A stretch of 64,000 bases of DNA from the NCBI RefSeq assembly GCF_022458985.1, contig NC_061775.1:27052319-27116318 (forward strand), read 5' to 3'. Source of the DNA: Mugil cephalus. Its lineage: Eukaryota; Chordata; Actinopteri; Mugiliformes; Mugilidae. Numbering within the stretch: the stretch's first letter is position 1; each line of letters starts with the position of its first letter. Below the pieces are notes generated by a model. It made no database searches, had not been told where the DNA came from, and was given only the letters and a program-made list of their open reading frames with translations. Positions 34,501-48,328 of this stretch are shown in pieces. The position numbers and the translations under genes were made by a program.

Positions 34501-37500
34501 GGACATGTCCTCTCCTCTCTCTTCTCTGGCTCCCGTCCTCTAATATCTTATCATTTTATTTTCTATCTCTTATAATCTATCTATCCCCCTCCATCTTCTT
34601 GTGAGGGTCTCTGGTCTGGAGGCTGAATATCTGACCTGTGGAGTTCTAAGCTACATCTGCCCCAGTCTTCATGTCCTCCTCCAGGTGTCCACTCCTACCT
34701 AGATGAACAATTCACCGAACCTGCCCATGATTCCTGTTATACTCACAAACTGTCACATAAGATCATCAGCTATGTGTTATATTACTAGACCCTACATGTT
34801 TCCTTCAGCTTGATGTTTGTATCTATGACATATTGTTTCTCCTGTTCTTCTTCTCTCTCTATCTTCTCTGGTTCTACCCGGCTGGTCTTCAGCAGATGGT
34901 TCCTCCATATGAGCTGGTTCTGCTCCATGTTTCTTCCTGTTAAACGTGAGTTTTTCCCTCAGGCTGTTTTTTTTGTACAAGTTTTTAGAGTTTTTGAGAA
35001 GTTGTATTGTTATTGGCTCTATGTAAATAAAACTGAATTGAATTACAAACACTTATTATTGCATTGAATATTCCTTTTGTTGGGAGCTACAGAACTACAT
35101 AATATGAGCTCTATCTTTGTGCAGTTCTAATCCCGCATGACAGATATGATTCACTCTCAAGAGGTTTGTTAATAAAGTGGCTGGAGGCAATGAAGCTCAA
35201 AAAAAACAAACAAAAAAAACCACTCCCAAACCACAGAGATGCTGATTAACACTGGATTAGTTTTTGTGTTTGGAGAAATATGGTTGGTAATAATTTACTT
35301 TACCAGTTACAGTACGAATGGGATTAAGCAATTATTAGAAACGACTAGAGGTCCCATCCTTAGTTAATACTAGTCCTGTATGAATAGGGCTTTGGATTTG
35401 CCTACATGCAAATATTAAAACCTAAACACAGGCTTTTAAATACTGTCTTTGTATTATGAGAGAAGAGACATTCGAGGGAACAACCTGCGCCTCTTTGGAC
35501 AGTCCTTCATGTAATGTCCGATCTTCCCACAGATCCTGCAGCACCTGTCGTTGGGCGCCAGCTCTCCGTCCGTCAGCACCTTAGAGTCAAAGAAGTAATC
35601 CTGCAGCAGGAGGGAGGAGAGTTAGAGAGTTTCCTCTGGGACATGTGGGAATACAGGACGCGAGACGTGCAGGACATACCACTTCGGTACCGGGGACGGG
35701 ATAGAAGGGCGTCCCGAAGAGCTTCCTCCCATTTATAAAGGCCTTCATGATGAAGTTCGTCACTGGAGGAGGAAGAAGAATCAGCAATTTAATACATTTA
35801 AAACCGGCGTCCAACATTAAGATTTAAATGAAAAAGTTTGCTTACTTTTGCGAGAAACTCCAGCTCCGAGGTTATGATTCAAATCGAACGGGTCTGAGGA
35901 GCAGGAAGCACGAGTTAGCAGAAAATAAAATCAGCCCAAAACAGAAAATATATAAGAATAAAGACAAACGGAGCCGTGGGAGCACCTTCAATAGCGATGC
36001 ATTTGCTGGTCCACTGCTTTTCGAAGGTGGTGAGGCGTTTCCTCTGGCGGATGCTGATGACGTGCTCCTTGAAGTCAAACTCCTCCGTGTAGAAGCGCAG
36101 GAGCCCCAACCACAGCTCTCCCACCGACTCCGTGTTCGGCTGCTGATCTGAGAGACGCTGAGGCTGCAAGGAGGCAAACGACACATGGATATGGGATTAT
36201 GTGCATGAAGTAAAAACGGTGGCCAAATTAAAGGAGAACCCAGGACGTGCGAACCATTTCATTCAGTTTCAATTCATAAAAAACTACTCTAATTTGCAAA
36301 ATTTACACAGAACACATCCTCCTGACTTCATATATTTACTTTCCTTCTTGCCGACAACAGTCAGTGCGTTTACATGCACGTGAAAAAAAAAAAAAAATTA
36401 CTGACTCTCGTTTAGTTAAGTGCATGTAAACATGTTACTCTGACTAAAATCGGACCTTATTCGATTAAGACGCCACAATTTGAATTAATTTTTCTCCGGC
36501 ATATATGCGCTTGATCGCACTACAACAGGATAACGCGTGCTCCACAACTGTTTGTCCCCAGAACAAAAAACATCCAAGAAAAAAGGTCGCAGAAGAAGAA
36601 GAAGGTAAATAGAGACGGTAGAAGGACCATCTGAGGGATAGCGCCATCTTATCTGCACCATAAGTAGCGCACACGTTACGTAGGAGATTAAAAAAGCTGC
36701 ACTATTATCCATCTGGGCGTTGTATGAAATGCTGGTCTGACGCATGAATATGTCTATTAACATGGTATTATTAACTGCGTTACTCTCATTCCATTAGTAG
36801 ATGAACTCAATTGACTGTTTGAACCTGACAATATCCCACATTAACAACTTCTAATCGCAATTAAACGCCACACACTCTGCATTTAACTCACCAGAACCTT
36901 GAGGTCATCAAAGAAGAAAGCATTCCAGCCGTCCACCATCCTCTGGGGAACGTTCTTCCCGTCAAAAATCTGAAAAGTCATTCAACTGTTTAGTTACACG
37001 CTCCTTCCTGTTTGAGGAACAGCTCAGTTATTAACCAGCGGCAGATACCTCCTGCAGAACGGGAATAACCGGCGGCTGCCTCTGCTGCAGGAAGTAAAGC
37101 ACCATCAGGATGTAGGCGTAGGAGGAGAGGCTCCCTCTGGACGCATCTCCGATGTCACAGCGCTGTGAGGACAGAGGCCGAGGTTAGAGACACCAAGAGA
37201 CCACATCAAAACACAAGAAATCCCTCCATCAGAACCAGTCAGGGAGAGTCCTTAAACCAGAATGTCTCTTCTGGAGGAGGAGGAGGAGGAGGAGGAGAGG
37301 ACGACAAGAAGATGCACAAACCTTGGCAAAGACCTTCATGGTGTAGCCCAGGAACTGCACACGTGGGTCCAGAGCTGCGTACGTCGCCAGCATTCTGGTG
37401 TTGTGCTGCGCCTGCAACACAAGGAGGATCCGGTCAAACTAATTCCAAAAAAAATAAAAAAAGTCTAATCATCGTCGGCGTGAGCGTGTCCTCCACTCAC

Positions 37501-40500
37501 CAGGGTGTTATAAAGGCTGATGTCCCCCTCCAAGCCGCTCTGTCTGTGTTCAAACTTCACTATAGGCACTTTAGCTGTGGTGATAGGCAGGATGTTCCTC
37601 AAACCTGTGACCGTGACAGAATGCGGAGCTCACAACCAAGTCCTTAACGCGCAAGATGAGTATTTAGAAATGATGCAGAGACGATTAGAATTCACCTGTG
37701 TGCTTCTTCAGCACTTTAGCAAGGCCTTCGATGATCTCTTTGCAGTTCAGATTCTGTTGGGACATAAAAGACGAGGGTCACGTGTCTGATTTTTACCACA
37801 TCTGGCTGCATGCGAGCGTCTATGTCTGCAAACCTCTGCAGTCTCGTGACCCTCCAGAGTCATGCAGATGTCAAGGTCGCTGTCGCGGAATCCAAACCCG
37901 TTTTTGGAGGAACCAAACAGGCAGAGCTGGGCTTTATCTGCAGATTCACAAACCAAATGTAAAACGCTCAGATAATAATATTTATAATTCTGAAGTAGTT
38001 CATGCCAGACGCTCACCGTTGTACTCCTTCCTTATAAACCTCTCCAGACCGGCCAGGATCTGCTCCCTCTTCTGCTGCTCAAGGTGCGACGGTGACAATT
38101 CATCTATCAACAGAAGAACACGAATCTAATTACACAGATTATTAGCGGCCGTTTATGACGCTTTAATCATTTGATATGTGACTGAAAAGTTACTTTTAAG
38201 GTTCAGGAAAGTGAGAAAATGCTGCTTAAATCTAATGACTTTTAGTGTCACCATGAGATGTTTTATTGACCGATTAAAAATTGTCTGATCAAGAAAATAA
38301 TCTGCAAATTAGTCAGAAACCAGTTCACTTTTTAAAGGGTCTGAGTTTAACAAAGATTGTTTTCCCAATTCAAAACAACCTTTATTTGAAAGATGAAAGA
38401 TCCCATGTGGGTTTATTTTATTTTATTTTTTTTTTTAAAAAAAAAGAAGAGCAGCACAACAGCAAAGGAAACTAAAGGTAAAATATTGAAAATATGACAA
38501 ATCGCTGGGACCAATGACGTGAAAATCCGAACTGAATCAAAACCTTGTGAATCAGAATAGATTTGCTTCAGGGAATCTGTAGGGATACTCGACCCTAACA
38601 CGGAAAATGAAACGCGTCTGATTTGTGAAGAGCAAAACCAAGACTAAATCAATTAAAGAGATGAAAATTATCCTATTTCACTTAATTGGTCTGAAAATTG
38701 TTATTTATTTAGTCTTGGTTCGTCTACGTAAAGTAACAGGCAGAACAATTAAATCGTCTTCCACTAGATGGCAGCAGATAGATAATTAACCCGTCTATCT
38801 ACCTGCCGCCATTCAAACTACGATATAAGTCATGATGCTTCATGGATAAATACTCGACAAGAGAAAGCAGTGGACAGGAGAAAGTAAAAAGCTGAGCTTG
38901 AGACAATATAATGAAAGTTTTTTCCTGGATTTTTTAGAAAATTGTTCCGTGTACAAGCATGTTTGTCCCCTTGAGTGAGTACGGTACAGTTCCCTGTACA
39001 GGTGTACTTCGGTACAGTACCTGTATCAGGGACATAATAACTTTCTTTTATTTTCTTAATACAAGATGATCTGATTGAATATAAGAATATTTTGCTTCTT
39101 TCTAGTAATGAACCATGACGTAACCATGTAAACGGATTTCAAAGTGAGTGCGGAAATTGTAAGGAAATTCACGGGACACGCTCATTATTTCATTATTTAC
39201 ACTTTTTGTGACATTTTTATTTTTGTGCCTTTAGCTGTATTTTATTATTCTTAAATTTTCTGTTTTATGTATTTCTGGAAGACTTTTAATAGCCGATTGT
39301 GTTTCTATGTTTTTATGCATTGGTTTTATGAGCTGTTTTATGACTCTGATGTATAAAGCACTTTGGATTCCTTTTGGTGATTGTACAGGGCTGTAAAATT
39401 AAAATTTGATTGATTGATTAATTGATTTTATTCAGTGGTGCGCTGTGGGATTGTGCTCATGTAAAATATGAGCTGTGGCTCAAGAAATGCTGGAGAAGAC
39501 TGACTTAAAATGTCCTTTACGTACAGTAGCACAGTTTGCAGAGTCCGTCCAGGATGTCCCTGAAGCGGTCGTTCATGGGGGGCAGAGGCTTCAGCTCAAT
39601 CTTCTTGAAGTCTTCGGGACAGTCGTCCTTCAGGTGACCGTCCCGTTTGCAGATGCTGCACACGACGGTCGGAGGCTGGAAGGAAAAAAAAAAAAAAACA
39701 TCCACATATGAGATGATGGTCTTAACTGGATAATTATGGGCAATATTTTTAGCAGTTACCTTCCCTCCAGTGAAAATCATCTTATCAAAAACATAGTGCA
39801 GGTCATCTGATGTGGGCGCCCCTTCCTTCTCTGAAACACTGTTCTCTTCTTCCTCTTCCTCCTCCTCCTCGTCCTCCTCTTCTTCTTCTTCCTCCTCGTC
39901 TTCTTCCTCCTCCTCCTCCTCCTCCCCTTCTCTGTCACTGTCCAGCAGCCCATTGGGGGAGAAGGAGGTTTTGTTCCCCTCAGCGAGAACCATGTCCATG
40001 AGGCTGGCGTCTAAAGTCTTGTCATCCCTCTTCCTGGACGGATCTGAACCATCTTCATCGTCGCTTGCCGCCTCCTCGTCCTCCTTGGAGCCCTGCTGGC
40101 CCCTCGGAGCGTCGTGGCTTTTTTCGCCTTTCCCGTCGTCGTCGTCGTCTTCCTTCCTCGCAAGCGGCGCCTCCGTCGTCTCGCCGCCTTCCAGTTTTGC
40201 ACCCTGTCCCTTCTTCTTTTTCTGGCGTCCTCCGTTGCCCCTTTTCTGAGGACAAGCGAAGTATTTGTACGCCGTGCGGAAGCGCTCCTGGATGTACTCA
40301 AACACCATTTGGCTGTTCAAGCTTCGTGCAACGTTCCTCTTCAAGGCAAAAGGATCTGGACAAGGAAAACAAAGCAGAAACGGACACAAATGAATTTCTG
40401 ATAATGCTCCAGGTCCTATGAGAGCAGCTGTCCAACCGTGCGCTCTGCTACCTTCAATAGCGAGCCTGCGACGAGGCCAGTTCTTCACCTCCCTAGAGAG

Positions 40501-43500
40501 GAGCTCCTTTAAGCGGATGCTGATGATGTATTCTTCAAGAGCAAATTCCAGTGTGTAGAAACGTAAGAGCTCCAGCCATAACTGGCCCAGGGACACATTC
40601 TTACCGAGGTCCAAGGTCAGACGGGTCTTTAAGGGAAAGCAGTGGAAAATTAGTTAAAACCACGAGGTCAGAACACAGAACACTGCCCCCTAGAGTACAA
40701 ACTGTCCCGTCACTACCAGGACTCACCAGGCCCTCTGAGTAATGGTGCGAATCCTCTGACCCCTTGTTCTGCTCCGGCTTCTGTCGGCCTTCTCCTCGGG
40801 CCTCGTTCCGGTTCTCGCCCCGTCCCTCTGTGGAGCTCGGAGGTCTGCGCTCCCACTTGACAAACATGTCCAACGCAATTCCAGTTAGATGATACTCGTC
40901 CACGCGCTTCACGTCAAAGCCCTGGACCTGAAAGAGGTTATAAAAAGAAAAAATAATAATAATTACATAAATGAAGTCAAGTGTAGGAATGAAAAAGACG
41001 CAGCAAGCAAAGATCAGTTCCATCTCTGCAGCCCTGTCCCTTCACACAGGTTTTTGATTGTGTCTCCTCATCAACTTGTAAATACCTCAATTTCGTTGTG
41101 CAATGTATATTGTTATATGCTACCGTGCAATGACAATAAAGACTCTAATCTAATCTAAATTTAGCAAAATGTTTAGAATGTACTCAGAATGTACCTAAAC
41201 TACTACATAAATGTAGTTCCTGGAATTAAATCCTTCTTGTGCACGAGTCATGAGCAGTTTTTGCTGCTTGTACTTGAATTAGAAGTTTTAGAAGAAAAAC
41301 ACATGCTTTTTATTTTGACTTGTGTTTGCTACGCTGCCTCTTTAATCTCTCTGTAATGCCTGATCCAACCTTGATTTGCAACCTAGATTCACATTTCTGC
41401 TACAGCTTTAACGCAGTCAGTTGCAGCAATAAATAAAACTTAACAAAAACGCAATGACTTTCCATGGACTAAAGGTATGAAAGATGAAAAGCATACTCTT
41501 CAGAATACTAAAGGAACATTAACACCGATGTTTCTTGGATTCACAGTCACACGGCAGTTTATGTCTGACTCAGAAACGTCTATAATTGAGCTTGTGAACG
41601 ACTCTGACACTGACACGAGGAATAATTGCGGTTTAAAAGAAACGGCTCGCGTGCTAAATTGGGCAGGACAGGTCCAACAGGAAATGTAGACTTCAATTTT
41701 TTATTTTTTTTTTTTTTAAATACATAACCATACCAGGGTGAGGTGTGTGCATCATTACATGTAGCAATCCACATCAGGTTCAACCAGCACAGCAGCTAAG
41801 CAACTAGCAAAGTCAGTGACAGGTGGAGTGGTTCAGGTAATCCCAGGTTATTTTGTTACACTAGACTTACGCTGACATATTCTGGGCTCCAGGCGTTGTA
41901 TTTACACTTTACAATACTAAATAGCACACAAAGAGCAAATTATTGCTCTTATTCCATGTCATCTCATATTTCCAGTAGTGTGACAAAGCTCCTACATTTA
42001 TCTAAACATCCTTGAGGAGTTATTCCTGGTGATGAAGGCTGTGTGCTCTAAACCTTTCCACTTTAATAGTGGCCCCCGAAAATGATAAATGCAGTTAAAT
42101 GGGTCGTTTCATATTTCATTGATGCAGCTGTGAATAAAAAATAAAATGATTTACAGCAGCGTTAAATAGTTTCTCTGAACTTATATGCAAATGTGTGAAC
42201 CGCAGATCCAAAAATAAAAGGTAATGGGATCATATAAGCCGCAGTGTGTGGATGCCGCCTTGCTTGCTTTCAGATCAGGTTTGCCGACATAGTCCTGAGA
42301 TGAAGAATCTTATGTAATGCATTAAATCACATGACACCGTGACACAGCATGGTGCAGGTCCAACAGGGCTTCATGTTAAAAGAAAGCATAACTTAAGATC
42401 ATCACAGTGTCCAAGGTTCACATCTCACCAGAAACCGTGTGTCATGCCCATATCTCCCATTCCTGTCATTTTCAGTAAACACCCTACAATTATCTACCAT
42501 AAAGATGTCAACAGGGGACAATTAAGTTTTCTGAGGAACGTGGAAGGCTTAAGATTCACTTACCCAGCGGCCCAGGTAGACGGGCAGGATGGGCTCTTTC
42601 CTCTGCTGCAGGAAGAAGATGACCATGAGGGCGAAGGAGTACGACGGGATTCCACCTTCCGCCTGGCAGTCGATGTGACACAACTGTGGAGAAAAAGCAA
42701 GAAAACAAAAAAAATCTGAAACTTATTCAACCCTTAAACATTCTGCTGGGTGGGTTATGGGACGGCAGCAGCTTTGTGAACCAATCAGAGCTCTGTAATG
42801 CTGCGTGATGCAGTATAGAACGTAGAACACTATTCTGTTCTATTCACTCCATTTCCAATATCAGTAACAGCATCAGTTCCAGCTGTGTGATGCTGTTGTG
42901 ATACTAGGATTTCAGTGTCAAACTCTGTCCACATCAACGTTTTACTACAGGTGGAGGAGGAGACGACGTGCTCAGACTTGGAGAGAAGCTGCGTGACGAG
43001 TAATTTGCTGGACGTGTAGAAGAGAAACTGTAACAAAAGTATCGAGCTCAGAATGCTAGTATCGATCCGATACCGATACCGGCCTTTATATCGATACTAT
43101 CGATATTTAGATCGATACCTCCGGCCCTATTGCGTAGTGATAACTTTGTAACGTTTTCAAAGCGTGCCGTGATGACAAAGAGACGCTGTTTTTAGGCCAC
43201 ACACTCAGCCTGACTGCGTCCATCTGGACACCTCCAGGATCTTTAACGCTTTCAGTGACTCCAGAGTAGGATGAAGGAAAGTTAATGAGGTAGATCTATA
43301 TATATCCAGATACTAAAGGTCAGGAACATTGTCCCCACCGGGTGTTTTAATGCTCAACAAAAGCAAATCCGTGGCATGACAAGAGTATGACGTGTAACCT
43401 GTTGAGATTTTCCTTGTACTGGTCATTTTGTATCTGAAATCAGTCGTTAGTTCTCCTCAGTTTTCCGTGTGCCAACTTTGAGTCCTCCAGAACAAAACCA

Positions 43501-46500
43501 CGTAAAGTGATTCTGACTTTTGTGACAGAAACATCACAGTCTTGTTTTTCTAAAGAGACCAAGACCATGAATGAGCTCCAAAATGTTAGCATGCAATTTA
43601 CTTCGCTCCTACATAGGCGTTTTTTTTTTTTTTGCAAAACAGGTTAAATATAAAATCCTCACTCAATTTGAATGCAGCCTGCTGACACCTTTGTCCTAAA
43701 GAAAGGGGATGTGAGTATATGCACGGGACAAAACAACAAAAAAACAGACGGAGCACGGTTCCTTCACTGCCTTACCCTTGCCCAGTAACGGAAGGCCAGC
43801 ACCAGGGGAACCAGCCTGGGCTCCAGTTTAGCCAGGGTCGCCAGGTGGTTGGTGGTGAGACAAGCAAGGTCATTGCCTGCGCTCACTTTACACATCAGGC
43901 CGCTGCACAGGAACAGAGGAGGGGGGAGAGAAAAATGATTAATTATGAGATTAAATTCTTAAACTGACCCTCCTAATCTAATTTCTTTATTAGAAGGCGT
44001 TTTCTGTGCCATCAAATTAGTGTTGAAACTTCAGAATCTAAAGATCAGCAGCGTAGGAGTCGATATGTAACATAGCAATTATCAGTTATGATTATCATCT
44101 GACTCTGATGCCATAATCTTAAGGTGCCAGGCTCCAATTCTTAAAAGAATTTCCTTCTTCTCATCACTAAAGAGAACAGAAATGTAAAAAATAAGGTCTG
44201 AGCCGAGACGTACCTGCTGACATCCCGACAGAACACAGCAGGAACTTTGGCATGAAAATCTGACTCAACCTCAGAAAATTCAGCTACAGTGGAAAAAAAA
44301 AAAACAAAAGAGAAACAACAGTAAAAAAAAACACAGAAGAACGTGACACGGACACGTTAATGATACGTTATTCATACGTAAGGTTTATTATCAAAACTCA
44401 CGGCTGTTTTTGAGGATTTCCAGCACTTGAATCAAGACTTCAGGTTGTGTCATCTGAACAGAAAAAAAAAAAAAAACTAGTGAGAAACTATCCTTCAACA
44501 GGAATAAACGTCACGACATGTTAGTTTGACTGTTATATCCATTGTGTAGTGATTTTTTTGTTTTGTTTGTATGACAGAATTGTATCTTGGGAACTAAAAT
44601 GGAACGTGACTTTCAGTGTTACACTTATTTTATTTTATTATCATTATTTTTTGTTGTTTTTTCATTTAAGTTCTTTGTAAATTGATTCTTGGGATAAAGG
44701 TGCAGATTATATAAAATTATTCTTATTTCTACTCCCTTTCATTCAGGTTTGGGAACATTTGTGTTTCAGTTTGAATTGTTTCATTTTAATCAATGAATGG
44801 AATAATAATAAAAAAAAAAGTGTTTTTTTTTGCGTGACAGGAAAAGACTCACTGAGGAAGGGTGGGTGACGTCAATGTTGATATCACTTGTCTTGAAGGC
44901 AAAGCGGGTAAGACACGAACCGTAGAGACGCAGAGAACAAGCTGGAAAGAGACGACATTTGAAAACATATAATATAATAATATATATATATAACATTTAA
45001 CATAATATAAAGTGAGGATGTTCTGATCCGAGTCCTGATCAGATCTTAAATGTCCTGAAGTCTTCTCCTCGAGTCGACTGGATTCGTTCTAAGTTAATGT
45101 GGAGAGAGGAGCTCGTACCTTTGTGTTCTCTACTCCAGAAATGTTCTGGTCCTCCAACGCTGCCATAAACTCACTGACCCTCTCTGGAAGATTAGTCTCC
45201 AGGAAACGTTTCTCTTCTTTTAAACGTTCAGTGTCTGTTGTTAATGTTGTTGTTTGACTGCAGCCAAAAATGCCGCGTTTGTCTCAGTGAGGGACATGAG
45301 GACACTGGATAAACTGCTCTCCATTATGGACGATCCGTCCCATCCATTACACCAAACACTAGAGGGGCAGAGGAGCTCGTTCTCCACCAGGATGATTCAG
45401 CTCCGCTCCCATAGTGAACGTTATAGTTCTTCTTTCATTCCTTACTCTGTCCATCTGTATAACAGCTCATCTTCTGGTAACAATTAAGCTACTATGACCA
45501 ATTTATTTCCTTTGTGGATCATTGAAGTCTGTCTAAGTGTTTTTTTTGTGGCAAATGACCTTAATAATAATAATGAATGATGACATCTTACTACCACCTC
45601 ACCAAATGCATAATTTACTAATTTCTTTCTGACCAACTTCATTTCCCAACAGACATGTTGAGTCACATGTCAACCGTCTCAACGCAAGAAGAAGGAGAAG
45701 AGGTTTTGACGCTACAGTGACGTGGTTTTGGTTTATTTGGTTTCCACCTAAAATAAATAACCAGATACCGATCAGGACATCCCAAATGTAACTTACAGCT
45801 AAGTCAGACTAACCTGAGAGGTGCCTCTTTACGATCCCCTCCATCCGGACGACCACCGCCTTCCGGACCTCGAAGTCCTCCTCCGAGATCCCGTGCTGCC
45901 GGGCGGTTTCTAAGACGGACGCATCCACGGCCCTAATCTGGGCCGGGGAGGGAGGCGGTAGGGCGCGCAGCTCGTTCTCCTCCTGTTTCTCCTAAAACAA
46001 CCGCAATGTGTCAACTATAAAGCAAGTCTAAAGCCTTACTACATATAAACATGTGAGCGCTCACAGCTTCCTAGGAGAGTTTAAAGCTTGAACATTCCCA
46101 TACCATGATGTTCTTCTTGTGTCTCTTCTCCTTGATGTGTTTGTGGGCTCCTTGGATGTTCTCAATGTGCACGGAACAGAGCTTGCATAAGTATTGATAG
46201 TTGGGATACTCGGGGGACTGCTGTGAAAGGACAGAGACAAAGAGACAAAGGCGATCAGTTCACGTTCTCTTTGCTTTGCACATTTCCCGAATCATTTCCA
46301 TTCAATATCAACTCATTCAGAGATGTATCCGTTCATAAACCACTTCACTAAAAACTAAAACTTGTGTCGTCATTGGTTCTAGAGACTTGTTGTTTTTCCA
46401 CAGTGTTTTCCCTCCAATTTCTCATCTTTCATGTGTCATGCTGTGCTGGCTCGTCTTTGTCGTCATACTTTTTAAACGTAGACATGTTTCGTCCTGGCGC

Positions 46501-48290
46501 TGCTCTCGGAGTTGGTGCTTCTGTCACATTTGATTCTCTCTCACACCTGGACTAACCTCTGGGACGTTTCTAACAGTAGGAAGCAGGAAATGGTGGTGGA
46601 GGAATGGCACAGTATGTCTTGAATATGCACATGTGAGGTGTGTGTGCACATCGTGATGGCACTTGAGTGGAGGTGTGACACAGCTTAATCGAGCTATGCT
46701 TGGAATTCGACTTTCCTTGTTGCAGTTTACGCAGGTTACATGCAGCAGAGAAAATTGAATAACTGACGAGGACATGTCCTCCTCCTCCTCCTCCTCCACA
46801 CTAGGTGGCGATATGTGTCTTTAATAAGGGATATTACCATGTTAATACGCGCCCTTTCTGGTTGACCTGTATATCATATAATAAACAAGAATCGTTCATG
46901 CGTCAGACCGGCTTTTAAAACAGCAACCAGATGGAGAATAGTTCAGATCTTTTAATGTCACGTAATGTGTGAGCTACTTTTGGTGCAGGTAAGATGGCGC
47001 TATCCCTCAGACGGTTCTTCTACCGGCTCTGTTTATCTACTTCTTCTTCTTCTGCCACCAGTTTTCTTGGATGTTTTTGTTCCAGTGTCACACACCAGTG
47101 CAGCGCACACACCTTTTCCGATTGTAGTCCGATTAAGGCGTATACATGTCAGAGAAAACCAAATTCCAATCCCATTATCTGGGTGTCTTAATCGGATTAA
47201 CTTATTTACATACACTTCAGTTTTCAAGTCAGAGCCAGATTAAGGTAGTAATTTGATTTTTCACATACTTGTAAACGAACCGACTATGAGTGTGTACACG
47301 GAAGTTGACATTGATCGCACTCACCTGTTCACCTGGGCTGGTTTTAATCAGTGGGTGGGTTGAGCGTGGGAGCAAAATGTTCTGCTTTTGTCTGTTTTCT
47401 TTGGAGTTTTTTGCCTTTCTCTCTTTGCGTGAACGCATGGAAACAATTGTAAGCAAGTCGGTTGTGCAGCGTTGCGATATAGGATAAAGGAGAGTCAAAC
47501 AGTGCCTTGAAGTGCAGTGTCATCAGTTTAGCTTCTCCTCTGCTTAGCCTTCCGCTTATGTTTTTTTTTTTTTGTCGGCCGCATTAGCATGTATTCTTAA
47601 AAACTAATTTTAAGAATCCATATCCTATAGATATCCATATAGATCTGAAAGTGTACATATTTTTTTAAGCCAGCCCTAGAAATTTGTCGACGTTTCATTT
47701 TAAATTGACTGGTTTCGCTACAGGCCTGTAGATGAGGCTCCTTTCCAGTGATTAAAGCAGTGACTGTTCAAAAGAGGTGAGACCGTGACTGTGAATGGGT
47801 TTGCAAACAACAGAGATCTAAAGTCGCCTGGTAGACATTCGATTGCAAACGACCCCTACACCTCTGGCATGATGGGACTGCTTCCTTACTTTCAACAGCC
47901 GGTGGATGTAGTCCCTGTAGAGGCGCTCCTCTGCCTGTCGGAGGCCCAGCTGCTGCTCTGTGAGAGGCCCGTCGTCCACAGCGGACCTCACCTCTGTGCC
48001 GTCTGCAGCTGACTGATGCATGGGTGCTGCACTTCTCCCCCCTGCAAAAGAACAAAGACAGAGGAGTTTACCAGAGATAAGTCTAATGAAGGTGGAATCA
48101 TCTCACAAAAACAAAGCTCACCACCCACCGTGTGACTTTTCCTTTGCTTGGGCTCCAGCGGAGCTCCTGGCCTGCTCCGTGAGGCCTTTCGCAGGCGTCG
48201 CAGGTACCACAGGAGAGCTGGTCTCTCTGTTTGTTAACGGGCTGCTGTCTGCAGAAAGAGATGCCCTGGAGTCAGGGGTTTGTGCCACCA

Positions 48291-48328
<38 letters not shown>

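Larger units (their letters stand above)
35846..38103 (-). other. tut4: tut4 exons: active nucleotidyltransferase + PAP domain 2
   Basis: Exons 38,017-38,103, 37,834-37,937, 37,696-37,753, 37,501-37,604, 37,322-37,411, 37,049-37,162, 36,892-36,969, 35,986-36,163 and 35,846-35,893. The pol beta-like signature is [19 protein letters not shown], with catalytic DLD. The third carboxylate is probably the Asp in [31 protein letters not shown] and [10 protein letters not shown] follow; [19 protein letters not shown] marks the central domain, and [19 protein letters not shown] the PAP-associated domain. All key residues of an active uridylyltransferase are present. Confidence 0.95.
40452..44941 (-). 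other. tut4: tut4 exons: inactive nucleotidyltransferase + PAP domain 1
   Basis: Exons 44,853-44,941, 44,402-44,453, 44,214-44,283, 43,776-43,902, 42,564-42,683, 40,727-40,927 and 40,452-40,626. The signature [19 protein letters not shown] keeps the Gly-Ser but has Asp-x-Asn instead of Asp-x-Asp, as in human TUT4, where this half is catalytically dead and contributes to Lin28 and pre-let-7 binding. Then come [46 protein letters not shown] and [19 protein letters not shown]. Confidence 0.94.

Noticed and set aside
36465..36763. Minus-strand frames of 69 and 92 codons, and the plus-strand frames at 46,965-47,243
   Set aside because: They translate corresponding parts of the same inverted MITE pair; the similarity between them reflects the repeat.
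39812..40249. Poly-Ser and Pro-rich plus-strand frames
   Set aside because: Antisense reading of the Glu/Asp-coding repeat of tut4.
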